DNA of 64,000 nt from Rosistilla carotiformis. GTDB taxonomy: Bacteria > Planctomycetota > Planctomycetia > Pirellulales > Pirellulaceae. Under the pieces are notes generated by a model. The model did not search any database. It was not told the DNA's origin and was given only the letters and a program-made list of their open reading frames with translations. Positions 45,602 to 53,384 of this stretch are shown piece after piece. Within the stretch, counting starts at the first letter, position 1. Each line of letters starts with the position of its first letter. Both the position numbers and the translations under genes were made by a program. The stretch covers positions 1,736,001-1,800,000 of the forward strand of contig NZ_CP036348.1 of NCBI RefSeq assembly GCF_007753095.1, written 5' to 3'.

Positions 45602-46642
45602 GTGCGAGGCGCAAAGCAACAAACGATCGATTTCACGCGCGGCGACCAGCTGGGATTGCTGAAGTCTCTGCCGATCAAGTCCGCCGACGTCGGCGATGGC
45701 AAAGCGGCGGCGCGTGTCAGCTCACGCATGGCGCTAAGCGTGCTGCGCGCGATTGATGACTACTGCGGCAAGAGTGGTCGCTGTTGGGCTTCGGCCGCGA
45801 CGATCGGTGCCGACATCAATTGCAGCGAACGGAGTGTACGCCGTGCCATTCGGCTGCTTGAGTCAGAACAGTTGATCGTGATTGAGCACAGGCACGGTCG
45901 AAGCCCCATCATGGTGATCAATTGGGGCGAAATCTCTCTGCGTGTATCGAAAGCAAACGCCACCGCAACCCCGGACATTTTCCCCTCCGGCAACCCCGGA
46001 CATTTTTTTGCTAACCCCGGACAGTCTGACACGAACCCCGGACAGTCTGACCGGAACCCCGGACAATATGTCCGACGAACCGTAAGTAACCGAAAAAGAA
46101 CCGCTCTCCCCCCTCCCCCCCAAAACACGAGCGGGAGTGAGGGGAGCGATTTTGATTTGCCTCCCCCGATCGAAGAGACCGCGACCTGGCACCACGTAGC
46201 CCAGCGCCTCGCGTTATCCGGCATCCGGGAATGGCGTCGAGCTTTAGCTGACCTGCAGGCAGCCGTCGACGTCAAGCACGCCACGCGATTGCTCGATGTG
46301 TACACCGACCGCGTCGGTGCCTATGGACCGTTTGCCCTGTACCGCCGCTGTCGCAACGCCTCCGCTGTGTTGCCGCCGGAGGATGGTTGGCCTGACCCGA
46401 AGCCGGAATCGGCTTACGCACGCGACCACGTCGCTGCAGAGCGGATCCTCGCAGCGGTACACCGCGACGCGGCAAATCGTGAATCGCTCGGATACGACAA
46501 GCCGAGCCCAAAGGCCATCGCGGCAGTGGCTGCGGATCGAATGGCCGCTGCTGGACTCGGTTGCGACCTGCTACCGGAGCGCTACCGGCAGTTGCTAGAA
46601 CGCAATTCCCGAACCGACAAGGAACGCCAAATGTGCAGTTAA
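45602..46642 (+). CDS. Helix-turn-helix replication-initiator-like protein, 346 aa
   Basis: The GTG at 45602 is the start. Residues about 40-95 form a winged helix of the HTH_36 type (CGKSGRCWASAATIGADINCSERSVRRAIRLLESEQLI), as in phage and plasmid replication proteins. Next comes a linker with repeated NPGQSD/NPGH units (about 128-155), encoded by regularly spaced 11-bp iterons. The C-terminal part is helical. The layout (HTH, then repeats inside the gene, then a helical domain) resembles lambda O-type initiators, which bind iterons within their own gene. Function is inferred from this layout; no replicative helicase loader gene is adjacent. Confidence 0.65.
   Translation: MRGAKQQTIDFTRGDQLGLLKSLPIKSADVGDGKAAARVSSRMALSVLRAIDDYCGKSGRCWASAATIGADINCSERSVRRAIRLLESEQLIVIEHRHGRSPIMVINWGEISLRVSKANATATPDIFPSGNPGHFFANPGQSDTNPGQSDRNPGQYVRRTVSNRKRTALPPPPQNTSGSEGSDFDLPPPIEETATWHHVAQRLALSGIREWRRALADLQAAVDVKHATRLLDVYTDRVGAYGPFALYRRCRNASAVLPPEDGWPDPKPESAYARDHVAAERILAAVHRDAANRESLGYDKPSPKAIAAVAADRMAAAGLGCDLLPERYRQLLERNSRTDKERQMCS
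45967..46065 (+). repeat. Five iteron-like repeats AACCCCGGACA inside the initiator gene
   Basis: Exact copies start at 45967, 45992, 46013, 46034 and 46055. The last four are spaced 21 bp, two helical turns, and the first is 25 bp before the second. They are followed by AT-containing sequence. They fit an iteron origin located within its initiator gene. Confidence 0.65.
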
Positions 46643-46680
46643 GTTACGGGATCGAGCCAACCATTTTCGAGGTTAAGCAA

Positions 46681-47001
46681 ATGCCAGATCGAGAAAGATC
46701 TTTGATTGGCAATCCGGGATCGCACGATCCGTTGGAGGATCGCAATAAAGCGTCGGATGAGGTGGAACGTTGGGTTGTCGATAGGTATGGGCCAATCGAA
46801 ACGGAATACGTCGACATGCCCCAGTTTGTGGACGGCAATGTCGTCGCAGTCGCGGTCCCGTTACTTCGCGGTGTGCAGATCGGCATGGGGTCATCGCGGC
46901 AGTTGGCGATCCACGATCTCTATCTTCGACTGACGACAAACCCGGTACTTGAAACATCGTTGCCGCCATGGTGGCAGAAACGTGTCGAGGGATCCCGATA
47001 A
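46681..47001 (+). CDS. Island protein of unknown function, 106 aa
   Basis: The ATG at 46681 is the likely start. The product is a soluble acidic protein: a charged N-terminus (RNKASDEVERWVVDRYGP), a strand pair (GNVVAVAVPLLRGVQIGMG) and a final helix (AIHDLYLRLTT). No family is recognised. It is the last plus-strand gene before the cassette array, and its stop codon lies in the first attC-like site, which marks the distal end of the array. Confidence 0.6.
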   Translation: MPDRERSLIGNPGSHDPLEDRNKASDEVERWVVDRYGPIETEYVDMPQFVDGNVVAVAVPLLRGVQIGMGSSRQLAIHDLYLRLTTNPVLETSLPPWWQKRVEGSR

Positions 47002-47077
47002 CGTCCCGCGTCACCGGACGGCAAACCATTTGTATAAACTGTCCACCGCCGCTCCGTTTGCACGCGATGGTTTATCC
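46996..47077 (-). other. attC-like site 1 (distal end of array)
   Basis: CGATAAC at one end and GTTTATC at the other, with imperfect inverted arms between (GGAC/GTCC and GGCAAAC/GTTTGC). It overlaps the 3' end of the 47072-47539 gene. It is shorter and less regular than the others. Confidence 0.6.
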
Positions 47078-47539
47078 GTCATTATGCCCCGGCCAGTCGC
47101 GAAGGTCGTAGTGTTGAGCAGCGAAGGCTTGGGCCGCCCGGATCGCGGCGTCGCTTGCAGCCAATCTTTGCCGTGAATCCGGGGAACGGCTAGACAATGC
47201 GAGTTCGGTCAATCGGATGCAGAAAATCCGCTCGACGTCCTTGGATGTATCGAGGTGCAGTTGTGCCGAAAAGACAATCCGAGCGACGTCGTCAGGATTC
47301 GCGGACTGTTGATTGTCCGGATCAACAATTGAAAGCAGTTCGGCTGTGTTTGCCATCACAGAGTCAAATCGCTTTTCGAGTCGCAAACGGGCAGCGTCTG
47401 CAATCGCAGATTGGAGTTCGTGTGCATGGGTTGCCGCACTCGTAGAGGCAGATGTCTTCCATTGCACAAAAGCCGCAATAAGCGAGGTTGAGAGCATTCC
47501 GAAAACAGTAAGACATGTTGCTACAACGACGTCAGACAA
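47072..47539 (-). CDS. Cassette gene 1: single-pass membrane protein, 155 aa
   Basis: An N-terminal transmembrane helix (VVVATCLTVFGMLSTSLIAAFV) is followed by a long helical soluble part with heptad-like spacing (ELQSAIADAARLRLEKRFDSVMANTAELL). No family is recognised. Its last codons overlap the attC-like site 46996-47077, the usual layout of a gene in an integron cassette, and it is transcribed in the common direction of the array. Confidence 0.65.
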   Translation of the reverse strand: MSDVVVATCLTVFGMLSTSLIAAFVQWKTSASTSAATHAHELQSAIADAARLRLEKRFDSVMANTAELLSIVDPDNQQSANPDDVARIVFSAQLHLDTSKDVERIFCIRLTELALSSRSPDSRQRLAASDAAIRAAQAFAAQHYDLRDWPGHNDG

Positions 47540-47612
47540 ATGATGACCCTTCTTATCTATGTGGGGATACTAAGGCGTGGTGTCGCAAGAGGGCTTGAAA
47601 GCACTTCAGTCA

Positions 47613-47703
47613 AATTAACGACAGCCGTAACCGGGCGGCCGCAAAAAGACCATGAATTCAAAACCCGCGTGGTCGGCCACTCCGGGTGACGGCCTGGTTA
47701 TGC
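47613..47703 (-). other. attC-like site 2
   Basis: Ends ATTAAC and GTTATGC. The inner arms are CCGGGCGGCCGC... against GGTCGGCCACTCCGGG, with the bulged T of the CTCCGG arm kept. Confidence 0.75.
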
Positions 47704-47720
47704 CGTGTATGGGCATGCGA

Positions 47721-47990
47721 TCACCGGCGATCCTCGACAGCAACCACGCTATCGATGGGCACAAGATCAGACAAATCGACTTTGCCGACGCGGTTGTTGT
47801 CGTGGAAGCGAACAGATGCAAACCCCGGCATGAAATCATCATCGAATTCCAGAATCGCACAGACGCGACCGCGATGTTTTTTCTTTTGCGGGTTCAACGG
47901 TTCGACGCGGTATGTTTCGCCGATCGTCAGCGTTACAGTCTCGCGCCTTTTGCGACCAGACCCAGATTGAATCGTGTGCGACTCCTTCAT
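47721..47990 (-). CDS. Cassette gene 2: small soluble protein, 89 aa
   Basis: A basic N-terminus (SGSGRKRRETVTL) precedes GETYRVEPLNPQKKKHRGRVCAILEFDDDF and FASVRFHDNNRVGKVDLSDLVPID, a strand-rich pattern like a KOW/SH3-type small barrel that often binds RNA. No confident family. It starts well inside its cassette, with about 200 bp up to site 3 in which no other gene is seen. Confidence 0.6.
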   Translation of the reverse strand: MKESHTIQSGSGRKRRETVTLTIGETYRVEPLNPQKKKHRGRVCAILEFDDDFMPGFASVRFHDNNRVGKVDLSDLVPIDSVVAVEDRR

Positions 47991-48189
47991 GCCATTGACC
48001 TCCGTGCGGCTTTTGTTTGTTGGATCAGAAGAAAAGAGGTTCGATCACTTCGGATCGTCGCGATCCTCCATCGGGAATCGCAGCTTTATGAGAGGCTACG
48101 GATTCCTTCGCGGACGGAGTCTTCCTTGAACTCAGGGTCATCCAGAAGCGAAAAATCAAAGTGGTCGAACAATTTAGATCTCTCTAGCG

Positions 48190-48282
48190 GAATAACGTTA
48201 CGCATCAGCCGGGACGGGCGAACTACTTGCAAGCAGACGAAAAAACTGACCACCCGTCCTCGGTTGCATGCGATGGTTATCC
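48190..48282 (-). other. attC-like site 3
   Basis: Ends GAATAAC and GTTATCC; inner arms GCCGGGACGGGCG against CCCGTCCTCGGTTGC, with a bulged T. Confidence 0.8.
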
Positions 48283-48699
48283 GATTATTTGAGTGAGGAA
48301 GACGAGAAGGCTGCCATCACCATTCCAGTATGCGAACCGACCGTCAGTCAATTGGGCGCAACGGTAAGTCTCGATATTGTCCATCGGTTCGTGGATGTCA
48401 TATTCCGGCGCAGGCGGGCACCAAGAATGATCGATGAAGTGATCGCCGTCAATGCGCCAGGTATTTGGGGTCGGTCCTGAAAACGAGGTCGGCATCGAGT
48501 ACGTCCCGTCCGCCCGAAAGTCATAGTCGAATAATTCGGTATGTCGGTAGTCGAGCGAACTACGCCAGCGACCAACAAGCGCAGCCGAATCGACGGTATC
48601 AAGCAGGTCGCATCCCGCCTTCTTTGCAACGTCGCCTCGAACCAACGCAGCGTATTCTGCGTCGGAGTCTTTGTGGTCGATCGGGCGAAAGTCATACAT
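48277..48699 (-). CDS. Cassette gene 3: lipocalin-like small protein, 140 aa
   Basis: A soluble protein without export signal. The pattern LVGRWRSSLDYRHTELFDYDFRADGTYSM, then TWRIDGDHFIDHSW, looks like a lipocalin-type barrel (G-x-W near the start, a DGTY turn, then the W-x-I-x-G-D strand). No family can be named. Its stop overlaps attC-like site 3. It is the leading gene of the small distal sub-array, directly next to the double hairpin at 48744. Confidence 0.65.
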   Translation of the reverse strand: MYDFRPIDHKDSDAEYAALVRGDVAKKAGCDLLDTVDSAALVGRWRSSLDYRHTELFDYDFRADGTYSMPTSFSGPTPNTWRIDGDHFIDHSWCPPAPEYDIHEPMDNIETYRCAQLTDGRFAYWNGDGSLLVFLTQIIG

Positions 48700-48733
48700 G
48701 TTCGTTGAGGCTCAGAATTCGAGCATTTCAGTC

Positions 48734-48813
48734 GGATAACAATGTTTCTCACCCACTTTCCCGAGAGAGAATATGGGTATTTGACTTGTTCTCTCTGGGG
48801 AACCGGTGAGAAC
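48734..48813 (-). other. Array-start sequence with double hairpin, candidate attI, copy 1
   Basis: GGATAAC (48734-48740) abuts TTTCTCACC...GAGAATA and then TGTTCTC...GAGAACA, two adjacent hairpins; together they also form one long inverted repeat (48744-48813). The same arrangement occurs at 58922-59001 beside the first cassette of the long array. Confidence 0.5.
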
Positions 48814-49224
48814 AAGTGTCGCGTGAGCGACATATTCACCCCGATAATGCCGTAGCGAATGGGATAGGCAACCTGTTCTCACCGTTTCGCGTTGCACAAG
48901 CGAACGCTGGGAACACGACGTTAGCTCTTTTGGGGGAGGTTGTCAATCTTTATCGAACCGGGCGGATCACGGCCGCGGCCTTAAAGTGCAGTCGCGATCA
49001 TTCTCGCGTGGAAGACGTGGCTCGGTTGCTGACGGGGGAGGGGCATATTGTGGCGCGGCCCGGTTTGCGTAGACCGACCGCCAGCGCAGATATTTTTCCG
49101 GACTTTTTTGAGGGGGGGGCCCCTCGCTAATCTCGTCCGGACATCCTGCGGGCGTCGAGCTTCCGGCTACGATTCGTAACGTTAAAAAACACCTAATGGC
49201 GTGCCGGGCGAATCGATTTCATTC
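48814..49224. other. Non-cassette DNA between the two sub-arrays
   Basis: About 410 bp lacking attC-like sites. A 104-codon plus-strand frame from GTG 48816 has some coding-like stretches (LLGEVVNLYRTGRITAAALK) but opposite orientation to all cassettes and a run of eight G near its end. I treat it as a possible gene fragment only. Confidence 0.35.
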
Positions 49225-49315
49225 AGATAACGCTCGCAATCACCGGGCTGGCGCGAGTGTTTGTCAATGTGAAAACCGGCCGGTCGCCAGCTCCGGTGCA
49301 TTGCATTGGTTAGCC
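49225..49315 (-). other. attC-like site 4
   Basis: Ends AGATAAC and GTTAGCC; arms CACCGGGCTGGCGC against GGTCGCCAGCTCCGGTG, with a bulged T. Confidence 0.8.
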
Positions 49316-49316
49316 A

Positions 49317-49829
49317 TCATTTCAAGTTGACGACTCGTGGTTTTCCGACCATACGATCAAAGTCGGATGGCGGATTGGCACCATGCCAATCTTTCGGAAT
49401 CTCCAGTTCGGCGAGTGCTGCAGGCAAGTGGTCCTGCTGCCGTGTCATGTAGAAGCTCAAAGGAAATTTCACAAACGTGTCATTCGTCATTTCAGGCGGT
49501 ATCTCTTGCATTCGGACCTTGCACCGGTCAGGTTGATTTGTTTGCCAGAGTCGTAGCATTGGGAATCCGCGTACGATGATTCCGTTCTTTGCCGGAATCC
49601 AAGGAACCTCCCCGAAACTGTAGCCCTGATCCAGGAGTGCAAAGACGGCCTTCTGATTGGGTTGGATGATCAGATAAATAAAAGTCTGCTGGTAGTGTGA
49701 TGACCAAATTCCAGTAAATGCATCTGACGCAATTTTCGTTTCGTCATCCGCTTCACAGCAGGGTTTCAGCGAGAGGCAAGCCATTGCGCTCCCAATCGAT
49801 ATCGCCGCTCTTCGTCGAGATGGATTCAT
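49317..49829 (-). CDS. Cassette gene 4: exported protein of unknown function, 170 aa
   Basis: Starting at the ATG at 49829, the N-terminus NPSRRRAAISIGSAMACLSLKPCCEAD is a signal with three arginines, possibly Tat or a lipoprotein signal. The frame is open further upstream, but that part lies in attC-like site 5. The mature part is mixed alpha/beta with GIWSSHYQQTFIYLIIQPNQKAVFALLDQG and a basic tail; no family is recognised. Confidence 0.65.
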   Translation of the reverse strand: MNPSRRRAAISIGSAMACLSLKPCCEADDETKIASDAFTGIWSSHYQQTFIYLIIQPNQKAVFALLDQGYSFGEVPWIPAKNGIIVRGFPMLRLWQTNQPDRCKVRMQEIPPEMTNDTFVKFPLSFYMTRQQDHLPAALAELEIPKDWHGANPPSDFDRMVGKPRVVNLK

Positions 49830-49843
49830 TATTGTTCCCAGAT

Positions 49844-49934
49844 GGCTAACGACCAAAATCAGCCGGTTGCGGCGGTTGATCTGGAACTTTGAAACACGCA
49901 GCGACCGCAACTCGGCTGCATTTTATTGTTATCC
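49844..49934 (-). other. attC-like site 5
   Basis: Ends GGCTAAC and GTTATCC; arms CAGCCGGTTGCGGC against GCGACCGCAACTCGGCTG, with a bulged T. Confidence 0.8.
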
Positions 49935-49973
49935 GCCCGCGGAGAGCGTGCGGGAAGGTGAGCATCACTGAGT

Positions 49974-50378
49974 TTAGAACTTTGGGAAGACACGGTGGCG
50001 ATTAGACGATTGGCCAAACAATGGAGTGAAGTAGCCGACGTAACGGTCGATTGCAGCCAAGCAAAGCAATACCCCCGCGGTGAGAGACGCAAATATGTAC
50101 CAGTTTTGGCCGGCGTAGACAGCATAGCAGAGACCCGCAAGGAGAACCCACTTTGGATGAATGCTGTTGCCACCAAGCAATTGAATACAGAGTAACGTAC
50201 TGGCAATGCCCGCAGCTGCGCACGGCACAACGACGAGGAAATGGTTGAAGTCAAGCCAAGTCCCGACGGCCGTAAGAGCGAATGGCGCAAGGAACGCAGC
50301 GATCGCAAGCACCGGGCGAGTCGTCGGGACACCGAGTAACTGATCAACTCTACGTTGAGCTTTGCGTGTGATTGCCAT
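49974..50378 (-). CDS. Cassette gene 5: four-helix membrane protein, 134 aa
   Basis: Hydrophobic helices lie at about residues 23-42 (VLAIAAFLAPFALTAVGTWL), 46-68, 75-90 and 92-110, after a basic start (AITRKAQRRVDQLLG). It is a small integral membrane protein with no recognised family. A competing frame of similar length on the same strand runs into the attC site and is rejected. Confidence 0.65.
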   Translation of the reverse strand: MAITRKAQRRVDQLLGVPTTRPVLAIAAFLAPFALTAVGTWLDFNHFLVVVPCAAAGIASTLLCIQLLGGNSIHPKWVLLAGLCYAVYAGQNWYIFASLTAGVLLCLAAIDRYVGYFTPLFGQSSNRHRVFPKF

Positions 50379-50421
50379 TGTTTCGGGCCAATGGAAACTG
50401 GATGAGTAGGTAATTTTGATC

Positions 50422-50511
50422 GGATAACGACCGCGTTAACGCGGCGGGCGCGTTGGACTATGATATCAAAATCCGCGTGATCGCCCGCTCGCGTTCAACG
50501 CATGGTTATTT
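50422..50511 (-). other. attC-like site 6
   Basis: Ends GGATAAC and GTTATTT; arms TTAACGCGGCGGGCGCG against ATCGCCCGCTCGCGTTCAA, with a bulged T. Confidence 0.8.
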
Positions 50512-51114
50512 GCTTTGTGATTCCGTGGCAGCGATGAGTCGACCTCGCCAAACACCGCTTGGCACAGGATCGTGGAGGTCCCACGTCTCTGGGTATTGCA
50601 TTGCCTGAACACGAAATAAATACTCTTGACCGGTGGGTGACGTCGCAATCACATCCACGACTTTTGATTCGAATGCGCCGTAAGTTAACATCAACTCTGC
50701 GCGTCCTGGGTTTGAAAAGCCCGGTGCTGTATCCCACTTCAAGGACGTATCTGCTGAAGGTGCGGCGCTCGAATTGATGCTGGCACTCTTGATTTTCAGT
50801 TCGACGGTTGAACTTGGCGAATTGGGGTTCAATTGCACTGGCTCGTAATGCGTCAGGGATTCATACGCCACTGTGGCGTCAAACGAATTCTCGCATGAAA
50901 CTTTGCAGCGGCGATCGTGAAACAGGTCAGCGTCCTTCGAAATGTATGAGCGAACCAGATCACACGCTACGCCTTCCGGGCTCTCCGAACCGGTCGGAAG
51001 CGCCTGTGTTGAAATTGCGTCGGACTGCGGCCGAATTCTGCCAGTCAAGCAGGCACACGAAATGAGGGCTACTACGGCGGCTGTTACTGCGAATCGTTTA
51101 GAGTAGGCAATCAT
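50506..51114 (-). CDS. Cassette gene 6: exported or lipid-anchored protein, 202 aa
   Basis: The N-terminus (SKRFAVTAAVVALISCACLTG) is a signal peptide with a lipobox-like cysteine. The mature part has a Ser/Asn-rich middle and beta-rich stretches (TVELKIKSASINSS, RAELMLTYGAFESKVVDVIA, QEYLFRVQAMQYP). No family is recognised. Its stop overlaps attC-like site 6. Confidence 0.65.
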   Translation of the reverse strand: MIAYSKRFAVTAAVVALISCACLTGRIRPQSDAISTQALPTGSESPEGVACDLVRSYISKDADLFHDRRCKVSCENSFDATVAYESLTHYEPVQLNPNSPSSTVELKIKSASINSSAAPSADTSLKWDTAPGFSNPGRAELMLTYGAFESKVVDVIATSPTGQEYLFRVQAMQYPETWDLHDPVPSGVWRGRLIAATESQSK

Positions 51115-51135
51115 GTTCTCGTCCTGACCGTTGGC

Positions 51136-51225
51136 AAATAACGAGCAAAATCACCGGGTTGCCGACAGCGACGTTGATTTCAAATTCGGCCCGGTCGGCA
51201 ACTCCGGTGCATTTTTTTGTTATGC
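51136..51225 (-). other. attC-like site 7
   Basis: Ends AAATAAC and GTTATGC; arms TCACCGGGTTGCCGAC against GGTCGGCAACTCCGGTGCA, with a bulged T. Confidence 0.8.
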
Positions 51226-51370
51226 CGTTCGATCTGCCTTGATGACACGGACGAACCGTAGCAAACGGTGAGTGTACTTAGGTTACAAACAATTTGGCGA
51301 TCTGGTGTTTGGCATCTCTTCTCACCGCGACGTACTCGCAGTGAACTGGCATAGGACTCTGGCATGTAAA

Positions 51371-51610
51371 TCACTCGGAAGAGGCGGCGTTGTTATTGGG
51401 CGAATCGGGATCTTCCTCCGAGGTATCAGCCGCAGTTGAATCGGGTGCCGACTGATTTTCTGGGTTGTTGTGCATTTCTTCCCCCAGTTCGCGGAGTTCA
51501 TTTACCGTCTGTTGTCGTCGAGCTTCCTCGGCTTGCTGTTGGCGTGCTGCCGTGTCGCAGCCCAGGCAAACGACAAATGTCAATGAAGTGAGGATCAACG
51601 ATTGACGCAT
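51371..51610 (-). CDS. Cassette gene 7: small lipoprotein, 79 aa
   Basis: The ATG at 51610 gives a signal ending in a lipobox (FVVCLGC). The mature part is a short coiled helix rich in Gln, Glu and Arg (ARQQQAEEARRQQTVNELRELGEEM) and an acidic Ser/Asn/Asp tail. It resembles the many tiny planctomycete lipoproteins. About 145 bp separate its stop from site 7, with no further gene seen. Confidence 0.6.
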   Translation of the reverse strand: MRQSLILTSLTFVVCLGCDTAARQQQAEEARRQQTVNELRELGEEMHNNPENQSAPDSTAADTSEEDPDSPNNNAASSE

Positions 51611-51677
51611 AGGGTTTGGGTCTCCAGTGAGCAGGGGACGCGTGAGTTTGTCACCGAGGATGGACACGCGGGTTGTG

Positions 51678-51767
51678 GCATAACGACAGGGTTCAGCGGG
51701 CGGGCGCGATTGAGCAACCATTGCCGAATCGCTCTGTCGCCCGCTCCGTTGCAACCCATTGTTCGCC
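51678..51767 (-). other. attC-like site 8
   Basis: Ends GCATAAC and GTTCGCC; arms TTCAGCGGGCGGGCGCGAT against GTCGCCCGCTCCGTTGCAA, with a bulged T. The gene upstream reads into it for about 25 codons. Confidence 0.8.
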
Positions 51768-52298
51768 ATTTGCCTTAGTTGCATTTGTCCTAGTTGAACG
51801 ACGCAGAAGGTAAATACGGTACGACGGAAGCAAGAGGAATAGAATCAAAATCGCCCAATGGGAAACACCGAATGTTATTGATCGGAACTGCTCGCCATTA
51901 CTTGATCTTCGGAAGTCTTGCCAACGGAGCGGTCCCCATCCAGACATTGCACTGTCATTCGTAGGCACTCGACCATCACCTACAAAGACGTTTGTCGCAT
52001 AGGGACTTCGGTCGTATCGAAAACGAGGCTTTCCCTTGCTCATGTCAGCACTTACGTGATAGCCCCAAACAAGTTGGCCGTCATAGGGTGCAACAGAGCC
52101 TGCAATAATGTTGATCCACAATCGACTATCGGAAGTTAAGTAAACTTCATTAGATGCAGCGCGTCCGTTAGCGAGATAGCGATTATAGGTCAAGCTTGCG
52201 GAGTCAACGCCGGAGGTACTGCGCATCCACAGCAAACATATTGCTGCGCAACCAATGAGCGATGAGACCCAAAGGAGGTTAAGAAATCGTCGTTTCAT
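51693..52298 (-). CDS. Cassette gene 8: membrane protein whose tail is encoded by attC, 201 aa
   Basis: From the ATG at 52298 the product has an N-terminal helix (LNLLWVSSLIGCAAICLLW), an extracytoplasmic domain (TYNRYLANGRAASNEVYLTS, WINIIAGSVAPYDGQLVWGYHV) and a second helix near the C-terminus (HWAILILFLLLPSYRIYLL). No stop occurs before attC-like site 8, so the last 25 or so residues (from about ATERATERFGNG) are encoded by the recombination site and would change if the cassette moved. No family is recognised. Confidence 0.6.
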   Translation of the reverse strand: MKRRFLNLLWVSSLIGCAAICLLWMRSTSGVDSASLTYNRYLANGRAASNEVYLTSDSRLWINIIAGSVAPYDGQLVWGYHVSADMSKGKPRFRYDRSPYATNVFVGDGRVPTNDSAMSGWGPLRWQDFRRSSNGEQFRSITFGVSHWAILILFLLLPSYRIYLLRRSTRTNATKANGEQWVATERATERFGNGCSIAPAR

Positions 52299-52320
52299 TT
52301 GCTGCTCCTCGCATTCCGTT

Positions 52321-52411
52321 GGCGAACGGTACGGTTCAGCGGGGCCGCGCGAACGACTCACCACTTCAAAAAACGTCAACTCGCGGCCTCCGTTGCAACC
52401 GATGGTTACCC
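52321..52411 (-). other. attC-like site 9
   Basis: Ends GGCGAAC and GTTACCC; arms CAGCGGGGCCGCGCG against CGCGGCCTCCGTTG, with a bulged T. Confidence 0.8.
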
Positions 52412-52452
52412 GCTCATTGGAGCCACACCTATCCACAATGAGTACGCAAGGA

Positions 52453-52812
52453 TCACTGGGGCGAAGATCCGTCAACGAGCAGCAATTCCCATAGTATGCG
52501 CCCAAACAAGATCACAATCAAACCGATCAACCCAATCGCGATCGAACCAATCGAAGGAGCAAGTATTACGCATACGGAAATCATCGCAAAACCAACTCCT
52601 TTGATTGCAATTCCAATTCGATCCACGAAATCGTGTCCACGCCCCCACGACGGAATCCAAAAAGCGTCGGCGAAGTGAAAGTACGCAATCAGCCAGAACA
52701 AAGCGGCAAACATCATCACGAAAACGTTGGCATCGGGAAACACCGCAAGACCGAGCCCGAGTGAAAATCCTGCCAGCCCGATGTGCGTCAACAGTTGAAG
52801 TGTGCCACTCAT
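52453..52812 (-). CDS. Cassette gene 9: four-helix membrane protein, 119 aa
   Basis: Four helices: LLTHIGLAGFSLGLGLAVF, FVMMFAALFWLIAYFHFA, IGIAIKGVGFAMISVCVILA and IGSIAIGLIGLIVILFGRIL, with a short polar loop (WIPSWGRGHDFVDR) in the middle. No family is recognised. The start lies about 10 bp from the upstream cassette boundary. Confidence 0.65.
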   Translation of the reverse strand: MSGTLQLLTHIGLAGFSLGLGLAVFPDANVFVMMFAALFWLIAYFHFADAFWIPSWGRGHDFVDRIGIAIKGVGFAMISVCVILAPSIGSIAIGLIGLIVILFGRILWELLLVDGSSPQ

Positions 52813-52821
52813 GTTTCAGTC

Positions 52822-52913
52822 GGGTAACGCTACGCGTAACCGGGAACGCGCGGGAAGGTCTCTAACGGCCAAATCGCTTAGCTCGCGTTCTCCGGTTCAC
52901 GCGATGGTTACCC
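52822..52913 (-). other. attC-like site 10
   Basis: Ends GGGTAAC and GTTACCC; arms GTAACCGGGAACGCGCG against CGCGTTCTCCGGTTCAC, with a bulged T. Confidence 0.85.
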
Positions 52914-53261
52914 GTCGTTTTGCTGTGTGTGTTGGTAGCCCGGATCATCCGCAGTCAATCGATCGGAACCTATGTCAATGGTAAGCGGCCTTCGAAGTTT
53001 GCACCAGCTACCGACCCAAGCAATGCCAGCAATAAACATGATAGGTATCAAGATGCGTGTAAGTGTCATCGACGATTGGATTGATTCGGCGAGGTCCTCT
53101 TCAATCGGTGCCGATCCTCCCAGTGCAATTGCATTGAAGCTTCGCACCATTCCATGAACCGTTCCGAAAACGGAAATGACAATGCATCCGAACAGAATGA
53201 GCGCGGCAACAGATTTGATTCGGCGCAATCGTCGTTCGGCCGGAGATTGTTGTTTACGCAT
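52908..53261 (-). CDS. Cassette gene 10: two-helix membrane protein, 117 aa
   Basis: A basic N-terminus (RKQQSPAERRLRRIK) precedes a transmembrane helix (VAALILFGCIVISVFGTV), a polar loop and a second helix (LTRILIPIMFIAGIAWVGSW). Both ends are probably cytosolic. The stop overlaps attC-like site 10. No family is recognised. Confidence 0.6.
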   Translation of the reverse strand: MRKQQSPAERRLRRIKSVAALILFGCIVISVFGTVHGMVRSFNAIALGGSAPIEEDLAESIQSSMTLTRILIPIMFIAGIAWVGSWCKLRRPLTIDIGSDRLTADDPGYQHTQQNDG

Positions 53262-53293
53262 TGGTCAGTGTCGGAAACCGCTTTGAGTTAGTC

Positions 53294-53384
53294 GGGGAAC
53301 GGCACGCGTCACCGGGTACGCGCGAAAGATTCTCAATTTCAAAACCGCCTGACTCGCGTACTCCGGTGCACGCGATGGTTATCA
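53294..53384 (-). other. attC-like site 11
   Basis: Ends GGGGAAC and GTTATCA; arms TCACCGGGTACGCGCG against CGCGTACTCCGGTGCA, with a bulged T. Confidence 0.85.

Noticed and set aside
47652-48296. A 214-codon plus-strand frame within the array
   Set aside because: It runs through two attC-like sites and antisense to cassette gene 2; no coding character.
49859-50347. A 162-codon minus-strand frame overlapping cassette gene 5
   Set aside because: It is Ser/Arg/Leu-rich and enters the attC site; the overlapping frame at 49974-50378 gives regular transmembrane helices.
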